DNA from: Leptospira perdikensis
Lineage (GTDB): Bacteria; Spirochaetota; Leptospiria; Leptospirales; Leptospiraceae
Assembly (NCBI RefSeq): GCF_004769575.1
Contig: NZ_RQGA01000014.1
Location: forward strand, 558,001 to 622,000
DNA length: 64,000 nt
Reading direction: 5' to 3'
Shown: piece after piece, positions 1 through 9,003 of the stretch
Position numbering within the stretch: position 1 is the first letter of the stretch
How the letters are laid out: every line of letters begins with the position of its first letter
Position numbers and translations under genes: made by a program
The notes under the pieces: model-generated
What the model was told of the DNA's origin: nothing
Database searches by the model: none
What the model saw: the letters and a program-made list of their open reading frames with translations, nothing else

Positions 1-147
1 ATGGAAAATTGTTCCAGGAGGGTTGACGAGGTAACCATAATAAAGGTCAGATCAATAGATCGGAAGATTTCAAAAAATCAACTCAATTCTAGATTAGAGC
101 CGTTTGACAGCGTGCCCCAATCCATAAATCTTGACCTTGGTTCCTAT

Positions 148-1170
148 ATGAAACAAACAAAAATGGCAATCATCGGTGCTGGTGGTCTTACCGGTAAAGA
201 ACTCACAAAACTCATAGCCCATCATCCAGGTTTTGAGTTGGTTCATGTTACATCCAATCAAGTCGACGGGAAACATATTCGAGAAGTTTTCCCCGACCTA
301 CCCCATTTACCGGATTTAAAGTTTCAGAAACACGATGCTCCTGTTCCCAAAGATGCAGGCATTGTCCTTGCCACCCCCAATGAGGCCTCACTTGAGAAGG
401 CTCCGATTTTTCTTAAGGAAGGCCGCAAGGTCATCGATCTTTCCGGAACATTTAGGCTCCACAACAAGAACAAATTTGAAAAGGCTTACCAATTTTCTCA
501 CACTGAATTTGGGTTGATGGACCAAGTGGTTTTTGGTCTTCCGGAACTCTTTCGAGAAAAATTAAAAAATGCTAACTTTGTTTCGAATCCTGGTTGTTAT
601 GCGACCTCTGCGATTTTACCCATTGCCCTTCTTGGAAATTTAAGAAAGGAAATCCAAGGCCCAGTCATTGTCGATGCCAAATCAGGAGTCAGTGGTGCCG
701 GTGGAAGGACCGAAGAAATCAAATTCGCTTATACGAATGTTTATGAAAATTTTAGAGCTTACAAAATCCTCACTCACCAACATGAACCGGAAATGGAAGA
801 GTATGGATTTGTAGGATCGGAAGAAAGAGAAATTCATTTTACACCCCACCTTCTTCCCATCTACAGAGGAATCCTTGCAACCATTTACATTTCTTTTCCC
901 AAAGGAATTGATTCTAAACTTGTCGAAGAAAAATTTCAAGTCGCGGCTTCAAAAGAACCTTTTGTTCGTTTGTATTCCACTCCAGAAGAAGTAGAAATCA
1001 GGAAAGTGCAAAACACAAACTTTTTGGATCTGGGATATCGTATCAAAGGAAACACTCTCGTCATTGTATCGGCACTCGACAACCTAATGAAAGGAGCGGC
1101 AGGACAAGCCTTACAAAATTTGAATTTAATGTATGGATATGCTGAGACGGAAGGACTTGTTACCCTTTAA
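148..1170 (+). CDS. argC: N-acetyl-gamma-glutamyl-phosphate reductase
   Basis: This is the third enzyme of arginine biosynthesis; it reduces N-acetylglutamyl-5-phosphate with NADPH in the cytoplasm. The N-terminus has the nucleotide-binding glycine motif (AIIGAGGLTGKEL). The catalytic cysteine lies in SNPGCYAT near residue 150 and the conserved histidine in THQHEPEME near residue 211. From ATG 148 the protein is 340 aa, the normal family length. The frame is open back to base 1, but those extra 49 residues resemble nothing in the family. ATG 163 (MAIIGAGG) is another possible start. The 3' end overlaps the next gene by 38 bases, so the two are probably translationally coupled. Confidence 0.95.
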   Translation: MKQTKMAIIGAGGLTGKELTKLIAHHPGFELVHVTSNQVDGKHIREVFPDLPHLPDLKFQKHDAPVPKDAGIVLATPNEASLEKAPIFLKEGRKVIDLSGTFRLHNKNKFEKAYQFSHTEFGLMDQVVFGLPELFREKLKNANFVSNPGCYATSAILPIALLGNLRKEIQGPVIVDAKSGVSGAGGRTEEIKFAYTNVYENFRAYKILTHQHEPEMEEYGFVGSEEREIHFTPHLLPIYRGILATIYISFPKGIDSKLVEEKFQVAASKEPFVRLYSTPEEVEIRKVQNTNFLDLGYRIKGNTLVIVSALDNLMKGAAGQALQNLNLMYGYAETEGLVTL

Positions 1171-1789
1171 TCCCAACCAGACTTTGATTACAGGAGCTTT
1201 CGAAGGAGAAATTGGAATCCTTCGTACATCAAAAAGGTTTCCCCATCTCGAAGTGATGGGGATTGGAAACTTAGAAGCTGCTATCAATTTATCTGATTAT
1301 CTTTTTCGAAATAAAGAGATCAGACATATTATCTTTTTTGGATCTTGTGGGGCTTATGAATGGACTGGAATTCCGAAGAACTCTTTCGTATCACCAAATC
1401 TTGTTTATACGAAAGAACTTGCACACTCGTTAAAAATTGCAAAACAAATCCCCGAATCACAAGAGTTCTACGGACTCATCGCTGACAACCGCTTTCGTAC
1501 CGTACGTTGTAATGCCCCAACAACGATCACTCTTGCAGAACTAAAATCCCCACCAGATGTTTCCTTTGCGAGATTAGAAGTTGAAAATTTGGAGTTATTT
1601 GGAATTGCTAAAGTAGCCGCAAAGTTTTCCCTTTCGGTCAGTGCTTATTTAGCTGTGACAAATATTGTTGGACCAAAGGGATCCAACGACTGGGCAACCA
1701 ATTGGAAAGAACTCTCCCATTCTTTACAAAATCAGTTTTTGGAAAAACTGATGAACTTTCCTACTGATCCACTCACAAAACCAAACTAA
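1133..1789 (+). CDS. Nucleoside phosphorylase / nucleosidase-like protein
   Basis: The protein has 218 aa and resembles the purine-nucleoside phosphorylase / MTA-SAH nucleosidase / futalosine hydrolase superfamily. Supporting segments are an early acidic loop (GAFEGEIGIL), a glycine-rich strand (IIFFGSCGAYEW), an LEVENLELFG stretch where the family has its Met-Glu ribose-binding pair, and a C-terminal NIVGPKGSNDWATNW. The exact substrate cannot be told from sequence. It starts inside argC (38-base overlap) with no clear ribosome binding site of its own; ATG 1139 is an alternative start. I infer a salvage-type glycosidase made by coupling to argC. Confidence 0.7.
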   Translation: MDMLRRKDLLPFNPNQTLITGAFEGEIGILRTSKRFPHLEVMGIGNLEAAINLSDYLFRNKEIRHIIFFGSCGAYEWTGIPKNSFVSPNLVYTKELAHSLKIAKQIPESQEFYGLIADNRFRTVRCNAPTTITLAELKSPPDVSFARLEVENLELFGIAKVAAKFSLSVSAYLAVTNIVGPKGSNDWATNWKELSHSLQNQFLEKLMNFPTDPLTKPN

Positions 1790-1798
1790 AAATCAACT

Positions 1799-2407
1799 TT
1801 AGTCAGCAAGTATTTGAGAAACAATTGGTTCTTTTAATACTCGTTTGACCCAATTTTCTACAAAAGGCGGAACTTTGATTTCCATCAGTTCAATTTGTTT
1901 GATAAAAGGAGCATATAAAATTTCTAAAAAACCAAATTGGTTTTCATGTAAATAATCATTGGATTCCAAAATCTCTTCCAATATATCAAAATGCCTTCCA
2001 ATCCGTTTTAAAGAATCTTTCATTCGATTTTTATCCCATTTTTCTTCCGGGACAAATTTCTTAGCAAAATAAATAACACTTCCTGGAAAACAAAACTCTG
2101 ACTCACAACGTTGGATTGCTTGGTTCAGAAGGGCCCTTGATTGAATATCCTTAGAAAAAAAATGTCGTTCAAACGAATGTTTTTCCTCCAAATAACGAAT
2201 GATTGTTTGTGACTCCGCCAAACAAAACTCATCATCGACAAGGACAGGAACTTTTCCATAAGGATTGATTTGAATAAAAGGTTTTTTTCTATTTTCTAAT
2301 TTCTCTAAAGCAATGGTAATCGTTTCATAAGGAAGATTCCTGTATTGCAAATAAATATGTACCCTTTTGCTATAGGGGGAACGGGAATTGGAATACAATT
2401 GGTACAT
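1799..2407 (-). CDS. Glutathione S-transferase family protein
   Basis: The protein has 202 aa. The N-terminal 75 residues form a thioredoxin-like GST domain: a start of the form MYQLYSNSRSPYSKRV, a cis-proline in GKVPVLVDD, and the glutathione gamma-Glu contact in ESQTIIRYLEEKH. The remainder is helical, as in GST C-terminal domains. Likely cytosolic. The Ser in SPYS may be the catalytic residue, as in many bacterial beta/zeta-like GSTs. It is convergent with the upstream nucleosidase-like gene, with only 9 bases between the stops. Substrate unknown. Confidence 0.85.
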   Translation of the reverse strand: MYQLYSNSRSPYSKRVHIYLQYRNLPYETITIALEKLENRKKPFIQINPYGKVPVLVDDEFCLAESQTIIRYLEEKHSFERHFFSKDIQSRALLNQAIQRCESEFCFPGSVIYFAKKFVPEEKWDKNRMKDSLKRIGRHFDILEEILESNDYLHENQFGFLEILYAPFIKQIELMEIKVPPFVENWVKRVLKEPIVSQILAD

Positions 2408-2453
2408 TCAAATTTCTCCAAAGTTTTGAAATCAATTTAGATCTATTTTTCAA

Positions 2454-3614
2454 TTAATAAGGAACCCAAAAAATTCCCTCTCTTTTTAATTGCTCTATGG
2501 CATATCGGTCTGTCATTCCCGCAATATAATCGCAAAGGATTCGCATCCGACCCTCTTCTTCCTCTCGGTTTCGATAGGACTCAGGGATTGAATCAGGATG
2601 AGATTCAAAATGTTTGAAGAGTAAAAATATAGTTTCTTTTCCCCTTTCACTCATCTTTGATACTTCGGGATGGCGGTAGAGTTTCCGAAACAAATAGGAT
2701 TTGAGTTCTTGAAATTCTGTTTGGAATTCCTCAGAAAATTGGACCAGTTTTTTTTGGTTTTGGAAAGCAAGAGAGACATCTTCCCTAGACTGAACAGAAT
2801 GTTTTTGTAAAAGACTCTCAACACTATCGATTAAATCAGAAACCATTAAGTTGAGTAAAATCCGGCCAGCTGACCTAGAAATAGAATCTTGATCTGACGG
2901 ATTTGTTTTAGGAAGGGAATCCTCAATTCGTTTCCAAACTTTTAATTCTTTCAGATCCGAAAGAAGAAGGAGTCCACTTTCCAATCCATCTTCCAAATCA
3001 TGGGCGCTATATGTAATTTCATCAGAACAATCTACGATCATCGCTTCTAAAGAAGGACCAGAGTCCCGACGAACATCTAACAGTTCAGATTTTTCATAAT
3101 CTCCACCATGTTTCATAATCCCAAGTAACGTTTCCCCACAAAGATTGAGGCCTGGAAACTCAGGATATCTACGTTCCAACTTTTGAACCACACGTAACGA
3201 TTGTTTGTTGTGTTCAAAACCACCCTTCCCTCGCATCAATTCAGAAAGGGCTTCTTGACCCGCATGGCCAAAAGGAGAGTGGCCCAAATCATGGGCCAGA
3301 GCTATGGTTTCACTTAAATCCTCATTGAGTCCAAGTACTTTGGAAATGGTTTTCGAAATCCCTGCTACCTCAAGTGTATGGGTGAGGCGATTGCGAAAAT
3401 GATCCCCTTCCGAATACACAAAAACTTGGGTTTTGTATTCCAATCTTTTGAATGCATGGGAATGAATGATACGATCTCGGTCTCTTTGAAAGGGAAGCCG
3501 GTAAGGATGTTCTGGTTCTCTGTACTCGCGCTCACCCGGATTTCTACTCCTGACAGCATAGGGAGCAAGGATTTTTTCTTCATCGTCTAGGAGCTCATTT
3601 CTCCCTTTCTTCAT
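2454..3614 (-). CDS. dgt: Deoxyguanosinetriphosphate triphosphohydrolase-like protein
   Basis: This is an HD-domain dNTPase (386 aa) that hydrolyses dNTPs, typically dGTP, to the nucleoside and tripolyphosphate. The metal-binding HD signature is clear: a first His in RNRLTHTLEVAGIS near residue 77 and the pair in ALAHDLGHSPFGHAGQ near residues 107-120. The opening RDRDRIIHSHAFKRLEYKTQVF block is typical of the Dgt family, and DCSDEITYSAHDLEDGL supplies the later conserved Asp. Length fits the shorter dGTPase subfamily. It is transcribed leftwards, divergent from the DedA gene. Confidence 0.93.
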   Translation of the reverse strand: MKKGRNELLDDEEKILAPYAVRSRNPGEREYREPEHPYRLPFQRDRDRIIHSHAFKRLEYKTQVFVYSEGDHFRNRLTHTLEVAGISKTISKVLGLNEDLSETIALAHDLGHSPFGHAGQEALSELMRGKGGFEHNKQSLRVVQKLERRYPEFPGLNLCGETLLGIMKHGGDYEKSELLDVRRDSGPSLEAMIVDCSDEITYSAHDLEDGLESGLLLLSDLKELKVWKRIEDSLPKTNPSDQDSISRSAGRILLNLMVSDLIDSVESLLQKHSVQSREDVSLAFQNQKKLVQFSEEFQTEFQELKSYLFRKLYRHPEVSKMSERGKETIFLLFKHFESHPDSIPESYRNREEEEGRMRILCDYIAGMTDRYAIEQLKREGIFWVPY

Positions 3615-3663
3615 AAATCACTTTCCTTTTTGAACGAAACCATAAAATCAGTATAAATCCCTC

Positions 3664-4284
3664 ATGGACTTTCTACAAACTCTAGTTTCCATTTTTATGC
3701 AATACGGTTATTTTGCCGTTTTCGGAATTCTGATCCTTTGTGGGTTCGGTCTGCCTGTTCCTGAAGACATCTCTCTCACGGCTGGTGGAGTGATTGCCGG
3801 TCTCGGTTACGCAAATGTACACATTATGTTTTTTGTGGGAATGGCAGGAGTATTAATTGGCGATTGTTTTGTTTTTTGGTTAGGAAGTTATTACGGTGAA
3901 AAGGCCCTTACCCTTCCTGTTTTAAGAACAGTCCTCCACCCAGAACGATTTGAAAAGGTTCGAGAACAATTTAAAAAATACGGACGTTGGGTGGTCTTCT
4001 TTGGGCGTTTTATGCCAGGGCTCCGAATGCCCATTTTCTTTACAGCGGGTACTTCCAAACAAATCAGTTTTGTTTTATTCTTACTGACAGACGGGTTTGC
4101 CGCTGCCATCTCCGTCCCTATTTGGGTTTATCTCGGGTATTATTTTGCTCATAATTTCGATGAATTGATGACCTGGGTTCGCAGTGGCCAAACCATCATC
4201 CTTGCCCTAGTTGCGATTGCACTTGCAATCATTGCTTTCTATTGGTGGCGGAGGAAACACCGAGAAGCTCGAGGGCAAAAATGA
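3664..4284 (+). CDS. DedA family membrane protein
   Basis: The protein has 206 aa with about four to five membrane segments. It carries DedA/SNARE-associated signatures: the GFGLPVPEDISLTAGG re-entrant motif near residues 27-43 and the FGRFMPGLRMPIFFTAG segment near residues 113-129. Members act in the inner membrane in lipid carrier or phospholipid scrambling and proton-dependent homeostasis. The stop overlaps the start of the next lipoprotein gene in an ATGA arrangement, suggesting co-expression. Confidence 0.93.
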   Translation: MDFLQTLVSIFMQYGYFAVFGILILCGFGLPVPEDISLTAGGVIAGLGYANVHIMFFVGMAGVLIGDCFVFWLGSYYGEKALTLPVLRTVLHPERFEKVREQFKKYGRWVVFFGRFMPGLRMPIFFTAGTSKQISFVLFLLTDGFAAAISVPIWVYLGYYFAHNFDELMTWVRSGQTIILALVAIALAIIAFYWWRRKHREARGQK

Positions 4285-4763
4285 ATAGAGTTCTTTTTTT
4301 AACCCGCGCCTTCTTTCTGGTTTTCTTAGGTTTCCTTGGCTTTGGTTGCACAAATTACTCCACAACAGCAGCTGTCCAAGCTCCCCCTACCTTAATTTCC
4401 ATTACTAATAATGGAAATTCCAATTTCACCATCAAAGTGAGGGCGCAAAACCCGGAATTCATCTTTCAAGGATACCGGCTCTATTCAGGTGCTACGGAAA
4501 CTTTAGCCCAAAACCCGGCAGATCTCAATTTAGGTGCCCAATGTGTTCTAGCCCAAGCGACCTTTGTCCAACCGATCGAATACACCTTCGAAATCGATCC
4601 TTCCACCAACCCCAATACAGCAGGGGTATCCTGCCGAATTTTTACCACCCTCACCCCCGGAACCTATATTGCCATGCGCACTCTCGGACTTTCGGTCAAT
4701 TTACAGAATAGCACCAGTTCGTTTAAGGTTTCCATTTCCTCAAACACTCTTATTGTCCCTTAA
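4281..4763 (+). CDS. Hypothetical lipoprotein
   Basis: The protein has 160 aa, starting at the ATG that overlaps the DedA stop (ATGA). The N-terminus has a basic start, a hydrophobic core and a lipobox ending in GFGC near residue 19, so it is predicted to be a lipoprotein. The rest is Thr/Asn/Pro-rich, likely beta-strand, with two further cysteines (QCVLAQ, VSCRIF). I do not recognise a family. An upstream in-frame start at 4242 would bury the signal peptide, so I rejected it. Confidence 0.72.
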   Translation: MNRVLFLTRAFFLVFLGFLGFGCTNYSTTAAVQAPPTLISITNNGNSNFTIKVRAQNPEFIFQGYRLYSGATETLAQNPADLNLGAQCVLAQATFVQPIEYTFEIDPSTNPNTAGVSCRIFTTLTPGTYIAMRTLGLSVNLQNSTSSFKVSISSNTLIVP

Positions 4764-4929
4764 AATAAAACTTTCTTGCATTTAAGTCAAATGCGTGTAT
4801 TTTTTTCCGGAATCATGGGAAATCTTTGCGCTTTTTTAGAATTTTTCTAATTTTTTAGGCCAAAGAGAATTCATGAGGATACAAATAGAAAGGGATTCAC
4901 TCCCTGTTATCTTTGGAGGATGATACAAA

Positions 4930-5832
4930 ATGTACCAAACCAAACATTGGTCAAAAATAGTAATGGCAGCAGTTGTTTTAGTTTCTGTTGTTGCCTGCGG
5001 AAAATCCAGACAAGTAAAGATCTCTGACTCAAACGTAGAGAGAGCTACTGCCCCAGCAAAACTTCCAGCTGATATTGAAAAACTCTGGAAAAACAGACAA
5101 AACGAACAAGACCTAAGACAAGCCCTTGTTGGTTTAGAAAAATTTGCGACTGAGAATCCTCAATATGCAGACGTAAAAGTTCTCCTTTGCCGTGGAAATT
5201 ATCTTTTGAGTGATGGACACCTTTGGTTAAAACTAACTGGTGATGCCGAAGCAGACGAAAAAGTAAAAGAAGAATCCATTCAATTTTACGATGCAGCTGT
5301 AAATTGGTGTGAAGCGGCTCTTGCACTCAATGCAAAGTTCAGAGATAAGGTAGTCAAAGAAAAACTAGAGATTGAAAAATCTTTGGATGTTCTTGGACCA
5401 CAAGACATTGATGCTCTTTATTGGAGATATGCATCCCTTGCGAAATGGTCTCGTTTAGTTGGTTTTACAACTCTTCTTTCCAATCGCTCTAAATTCTCTG
5501 CGATGATCAACAGAGTGAAAGAAATCGAAAAGTCAATGGGTAAAGAATATTTCTACTCTGCAACACTCAGGTATGATGCAGCGAGTAATGCACTTTCTCC
5601 TACTGGAGACAAAAAACTCGCAGACAAATTGTTCGAAGAAGCAATTGCAAAACACCCTAACTACTTTGCTGTACGTGTATTGTATGCAGAAAGTCGCCTA
5701 AAAGGAAATGAAGACAAATTCAAAAAACAATTGGAATTTGTATTAAAAGGCAAGGCAGCATCCCTTTCTGAAATCGAAGCGGATCAAATCGTAGAACAAC
5801 GTAAAGCTAAGAAATTACTCGACGAACTATAG
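4930..5832 (+). CDS. tatT: TRAP transporter TatT-like TPR lipoprotein
   Basis: The protein has 300 aa with a lipoprotein signal (VVLVSVVACGKS, Cys near residue 23). The mature part is all-helical with TPR-like helices. Position and character match the T component of tetratricopeptide-associated TRAP transporters, described for Treponema pallidum Tp0956, a trimeric periplasmic lipoprotein that docks the substrate-binding protein. Here it is directly followed by the P, Q and M subunits. It has a good ribosome binding site (GGAGG, 4916-4920). I infer it delivers ligand to, or stabilises, the downstream binding protein. The family call rests mainly on synteny. Confidence 0.82.
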   Translation: MYQTKHWSKIVMAAVVLVSVVACGKSRQVKISDSNVERATAPAKLPADIEKLWKNRQNEQDLRQALVGLEKFATENPQYADVKVLLCRGNYLLSDGHLWLKLTGDAEADEKVKEESIQFYDAAVNWCEAALALNAKFRDKVVKEKLEIEKSLDVLGPQDIDALYWRYASLAKWSRLVGFTTLLSNRSKFSAMINRVKEIEKSMGKEYFYSATLRYDAASNALSPTGDKKLADKLFEEAIAKHPNYFAVRVLYAESRLKGNEDKFKKQLEFVLKGKAASLSEIEADQIVEQRKAKKLLDEL

Positions 5833-5852
5833 ACATTAACTAGGAGAACTAG

Positions 5853-6860
5853 ATGTTTTTAAGACAATTAAAGTATTTAGTTTGTGTAAGTATAACCCTC
5901 ACAATCAGTGGGGGTTTGTTTGCCCAAACAACCGTTAAATTGGCAACAGTAGCACCGGAAGGATCTCCGTGGGCGAACGAACTTGCCAAAATCAAAAAGA
6001 AAATTGAATCAGAATCACAAGGCCAAATTAAATTTAAAATTTATCCTGGTGGACAAATGGGTGGAGAAAACGAAATCCTCCAACAAGTCATCCGTGGGAA
6101 ATTACAAGGTGCTGGTCTCACAGCGGGGGCCCTTGCGAATACTGTCAAAGAACTAAACGTACTCGAGATTCCTTATTTATTTAGCTCTTACGCACAAGCG
6201 GACTGTGTTCTTGATGATCACTTACAAGAAGACTTTCGTAAACTTTTTGAGGCGAAAGGCCTAATCTTTGTTACTTGGGCAGAAAATGGATACCGTTCCA
6301 TTGGAACCAAATCAGCTCCTGTTAAAACTCCTGACGACTTAAAAGGTGTTAAAATCAGAATCCAAGAATCTCCAGTGCACATTGCTTATTGGAAACAATT
6401 AGGTGTGAGTGGAATTCCGATTGCGATTCCAGAAGTTCTTCCTTCTCTCCAAACTGGGGTGGTAGAAGGTTTTGATAATACTCCCCTATTCACTTTAGCA
6501 GCAGAGTGGCAAACAGCGATTAAATATTTTACGTTAACTCGCCATATTTACCAACCAGCAGCCATTCTTTATTCCAAAAAGTTTTGGGACACACTAAACG
6601 ATGAACAAAAGAAAACTCTTATGGGTGAAGGTAACAAACTAGCACCTGGAGCAAGACAAGCAGTTCGTTCCATTGAAAAAAACATGATTGCTACTTTGAA
6701 AAAAGCAGATGTAGTCGTTTATGAACCTTCTAACTCTGATTTAGCGGGATTTAAATCAGCAGCTGCTGCCGTTTCAGGACAAGTTCTTGGAAAAATTGGT
6801 GGTCAATCCAAACAAATCTTCGACAAAATCCAAAAAGCCAAAGCTGCTTGCGGCGGATAA
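5853..6860 (+). CDS. tatP: TRAP transporter substrate-binding protein (DctP/TatP family)
   Basis: The protein has 335 aa with a cleavable signal peptide (GGLFAQ about residue 25) and a DctP fold: TVKLATVAPEGSPWANEL at the mature start, YPGGQMGGENEILQQV near residue 68, GYRSIGTKSAPVKTPDDLKG with the conserved Arg region, and GVVEGFDNTPLF. It acts as the periplasmic solute receptor of a TRAP transporter; the ligand is probably a carboxylate or other small hydrophobic acid. Twenty bases separate it from tatT; a GGAG ribosome binding site precedes ATG 5853. Confidence 0.93.
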   Translation: MFLRQLKYLVCVSITLTISGGLFAQTTVKLATVAPEGSPWANELAKIKKKIESESQGQIKFKIYPGGQMGGENEILQQVIRGKLQGAGLTAGALANTVKELNVLEIPYLFSSYAQADCVLDDHLQEDFRKLFEAKGLIFVTWAENGYRSIGTKSAPVKTPDDLKGVKIRIQESPVHIAYWKQLGVSGIPIAIPEVLPSLQTGVVEGFDNTPLFTLAAEWQTAIKYFTLTRHIYQPAAILYSKKFWDTLNDEQKKTLMGEGNKLAPGARQAVRSIEKNMIATLKKADVVVYEPSNSDLAGFKSAAAAVSGQVLGKIGGQSKQIFDKIQKAKAACGG

Positions 6861-6881
6861 GTTAAGGAAGGATATAGATAC

Positions 6882-7577
6882 ATGAAATTCGTCGAACGAA
6901 TTCTAAACACTTTAAGTTTCGGCGAGAAATGGGCGGGGGGAATTTGTTTCCTTCTGCTCACTCTTCTCATGATTGCTGACGTTTCCAAACGAGAAGTAAT
7001 CGATAAAGTTATCAATTGGATCATGGAAGTAACAGAAGCCTATCCTAACACCGGTTTTGCTGGTTTTATAGGAGATTGGAGTGTTTACATTGCTGAATCC
7101 ATCCACGGGGGAACCTCCGGATTTATAGAGTGGCTCGGTCTTGGTGGAATTATTTGGGCACAAAAACTTTCCCTTTATTTTATGTTATGGGGAGGACTAT
7201 TTGGTTCGGCCCTTGCTAGTGCGAAAGGTTCGCACCTACGTCCAGAAATTGCGGACAAAGTATTACCAAAAAAACTTTTACCTTACGTTAAAATTGCAGA
7301 ACAATGGGTAATCGCGGTTTTCTTTCTGTTCCTTGCTTACCTATCAGTCATTTATGTTCTAGAAAGTATTAGTTTAGATGAAGTGAATCCTGTAACGGAA
7401 CTTCACTTATGGAAAGTACAACTTATTTTTCCTTACATCTTTATCTCTATGGGATTTAGACATATGTGTTATGGAATTTTTCCGGCACTGATTCCTTCCG
7501 ATATCAATGAAGCTACAGAAGCTTTGGAACTTGCGGAAAAAGAGCTTTCCGAATCTAATTCACGGGGGAATCGCTAA
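6882..7577 (+). CDS. TRAP transporter small permease (DctQ)
   Basis: This is the small membrane subunit of the TRAP transporter. It has 231 aa, longer than the usual 160-200, because of an insertion after the first membrane segment (about residues 40-85). Four hydrophobic segments are visible; SAKGSHLRPEIADKVLPKKL matches the DctQ cytoplasmic loop. It follows tatP by 21 bases with an AAGGA ribosome binding site, and its stop overlaps the start of the large permease (TAATG). It should form an inner-membrane complex with the M subunit. Confidence 0.88.
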   Translation: MKFVERILNTLSFGEKWAGGICFLLLTLLMIADVSKREVIDKVINWIMEVTEAYPNTGFAGFIGDWSVYIAESIHGGTSGFIEWLGLGGIIWAQKLSLYFMLWGGLFGSALASAKGSHLRPEIADKVLPKKLLPYVKIAEQWVIAVFFLFLAYLSVIYVLESISLDEVNPVTELHLWKVQLIFPYIFISMGFRHMCYGIFPALIPSDINEATEALELAEKELSESNSRGNR

Positions 7578-8878
7578 TGGGTTCTTGGGGAATACTCCTA
7601 CTCTTACTCGCTTTAATTTTACTCAGACAACCTTTGATTGTACTTATGGGTGCAATCACTGTCTATTGTTATTACTTCCTACCAGATCCACCTCTTGAGT
7701 CCTTTCAGGAACTCAACAGCATCATAGGGGACTTGTTCTTTGCCGGTGATAAGGAAATCCTTCTTGCGATTCCCCTATTCATCATTGCAGGAAACTTGAT
7801 GACCCATGGAAGTATTGCGAGACGACTCATTCGAATTGCCCAAGCAATGACAGCTCCTATTCCTGCAGGCCTTGCGATTGCAGGGGTATTTTCTTGCGGA
7901 ATTTTTGCTGCCATTTCTGGATCCTCTCCGGTGACTCTCATTGCCATTGGTGGACTGATGTATCCTTCCTTAACTAAGGCTGGTTACCCAACTCAGTTTT
8001 CTATGGGTCTTCTCGCTTCCGGGGGAACTCTTGGGATCATCATTCCACCAAGTATTCCGATGATCGTTTATGCAATTATGGTGGGTGTTTCTGTGACTGA
8101 TCTTTTCATCGCAGGAATTGGACCTGGAATTTTACTCATGTCTCTCCTTATGATTTATTCCGTGTTACGTGCCGGAAATGTGGGTCGAGGGAAATGGGAC
8201 TGGACTGAAATCCGAACTGCATGGAAGGAAGGTGTTCTTGCTCTTCTTATGCCAGTAGTTATCCTCGGTGGAATCTACTCTGGTTTTTTTACAGCAACAG
8301 AATCTGCAGCGATCGCGGTATTTTATGCCATCCTCGTTGAAGTCTTCATTCACAAGGAACTTAGTTTTCCAAAAATCCCTAAGATCATGGCAGAAAGTGC
8401 AGAGATGCTTGGGATTCTATTCCTGATTCTAATCCTTGCAGTCAGTTTGAACAAGTTTATGATCGAAAACGAAATTCCACAAAATCTCGTAGCGACCATG
8501 TCTGGACTCATTTCAAGTCCAGTAACTTTCCTCATTGGTGTAAACGTATTGTTACTCATTGTAGGGATGTTTATGGATATCATGAGTGCCATCCTTGTTT
8601 TAGCACCACTACTTGCACCTATGGCTGTCAATTACGGAATCAATCCAGTTCACTTCGGAATCATTATGATTGTGAATTTGGAAATTGGATATTTGACTCC
8701 ACCAGTAGGTGTGAACTTATTTGTGGCTTCTGGTATCTTCAAACAACCGTTAGGTAAGGTGATCCAATCGGTTGCCCCTATCGTGGGATTGTTCCTCATT
8801 GGACTCATCCTCATTAGTTGGATTCCAGAAATTTCACTTGGTCTTGTTGGTGGAGAAGGAGCAGCTCCAACACCATAG
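7577..8878 (+). CDS. TRAP transporter large permease (DctM)
   Basis: The protein has 433 aa, the normal length for the M subunit, with about 12 hydrophobic segments and the DctM signatures (PLFIIAGNLM, GISGSSPVTLIAIGG-like block, GGTLGIIIPPSIPMIVYAI, and MFMDIMSAILVLAPLLAP). It couples sodium influx to solute uptake in the inner membrane. It is the last gene of the tatT-tatP-Q-M operon; a strong terminator follows about 90 bases after the stop. No regulator sits next to the operon. Confidence 0.94.
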   Translation: MGSWGILLLLLALILLRQPLIVLMGAITVYCYYFLPDPPLESFQELNSIIGDLFFAGDKEILLAIPLFIIAGNLMTHGSIARRLIRIAQAMTAPIPAGLAIAGVFSCGIFAAISGSSPVTLIAIGGLMYPSLTKAGYPTQFSMGLLASGGTLGIIIPPSIPMIVYAIMVGVSVTDLFIAGIGPGILLMSLLMIYSVLRAGNVGRGKWDWTEIRTAWKEGVLALLMPVVILGGIYSGFFTATESAAIAVFYAILVEVFIHKELSFPKIPKIMAESAEMLGILFLILILAVSLNKFMIENEIPQNLVATMSGLISSPVTFLIGVNVLLLIVGMFMDIMSAILVLAPLLAPMAVNYGINPVHFGIIMIVNLEIGYLTPPVGVNLFVASGIFKQPLGKVIQSVAPIVGLFLIGLILISWIPEISLGLVGGEGAAPTP

Positions 8879-8968
8879 ATTCCAAAAATCTCTGAATCTA
8901 GAAGATTCTTTATGCTTAAAGCACTGATGTTTAGTGGCCCAAGGCAAAAAGAACTGGTTTCGAAAAAG

Positions 8969-9001
8969 AAAAAAGCCGGAGCATTGATCCGGCTTTTTTT
9001 A
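8969..9001. terminator. Bidirectional intrinsic terminator
   Basis: An 11-bp stem (AAAAAGCCGGA / TCCGGCTTTTT) with a GCATTGA loop is flanked by A-tract on one side and T-tract on the other. It lies between the stops of the convergent TRAP operon and the J-domain gene and can serve both. Confidence 0.88.
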
Positions 9002-9003
9002 GT

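Noticed and set aside
1..147. N-terminal extension of argC
   Set aside because: The frame is open but the residues do not resemble ArgC; ATG 148 gives the usual length.
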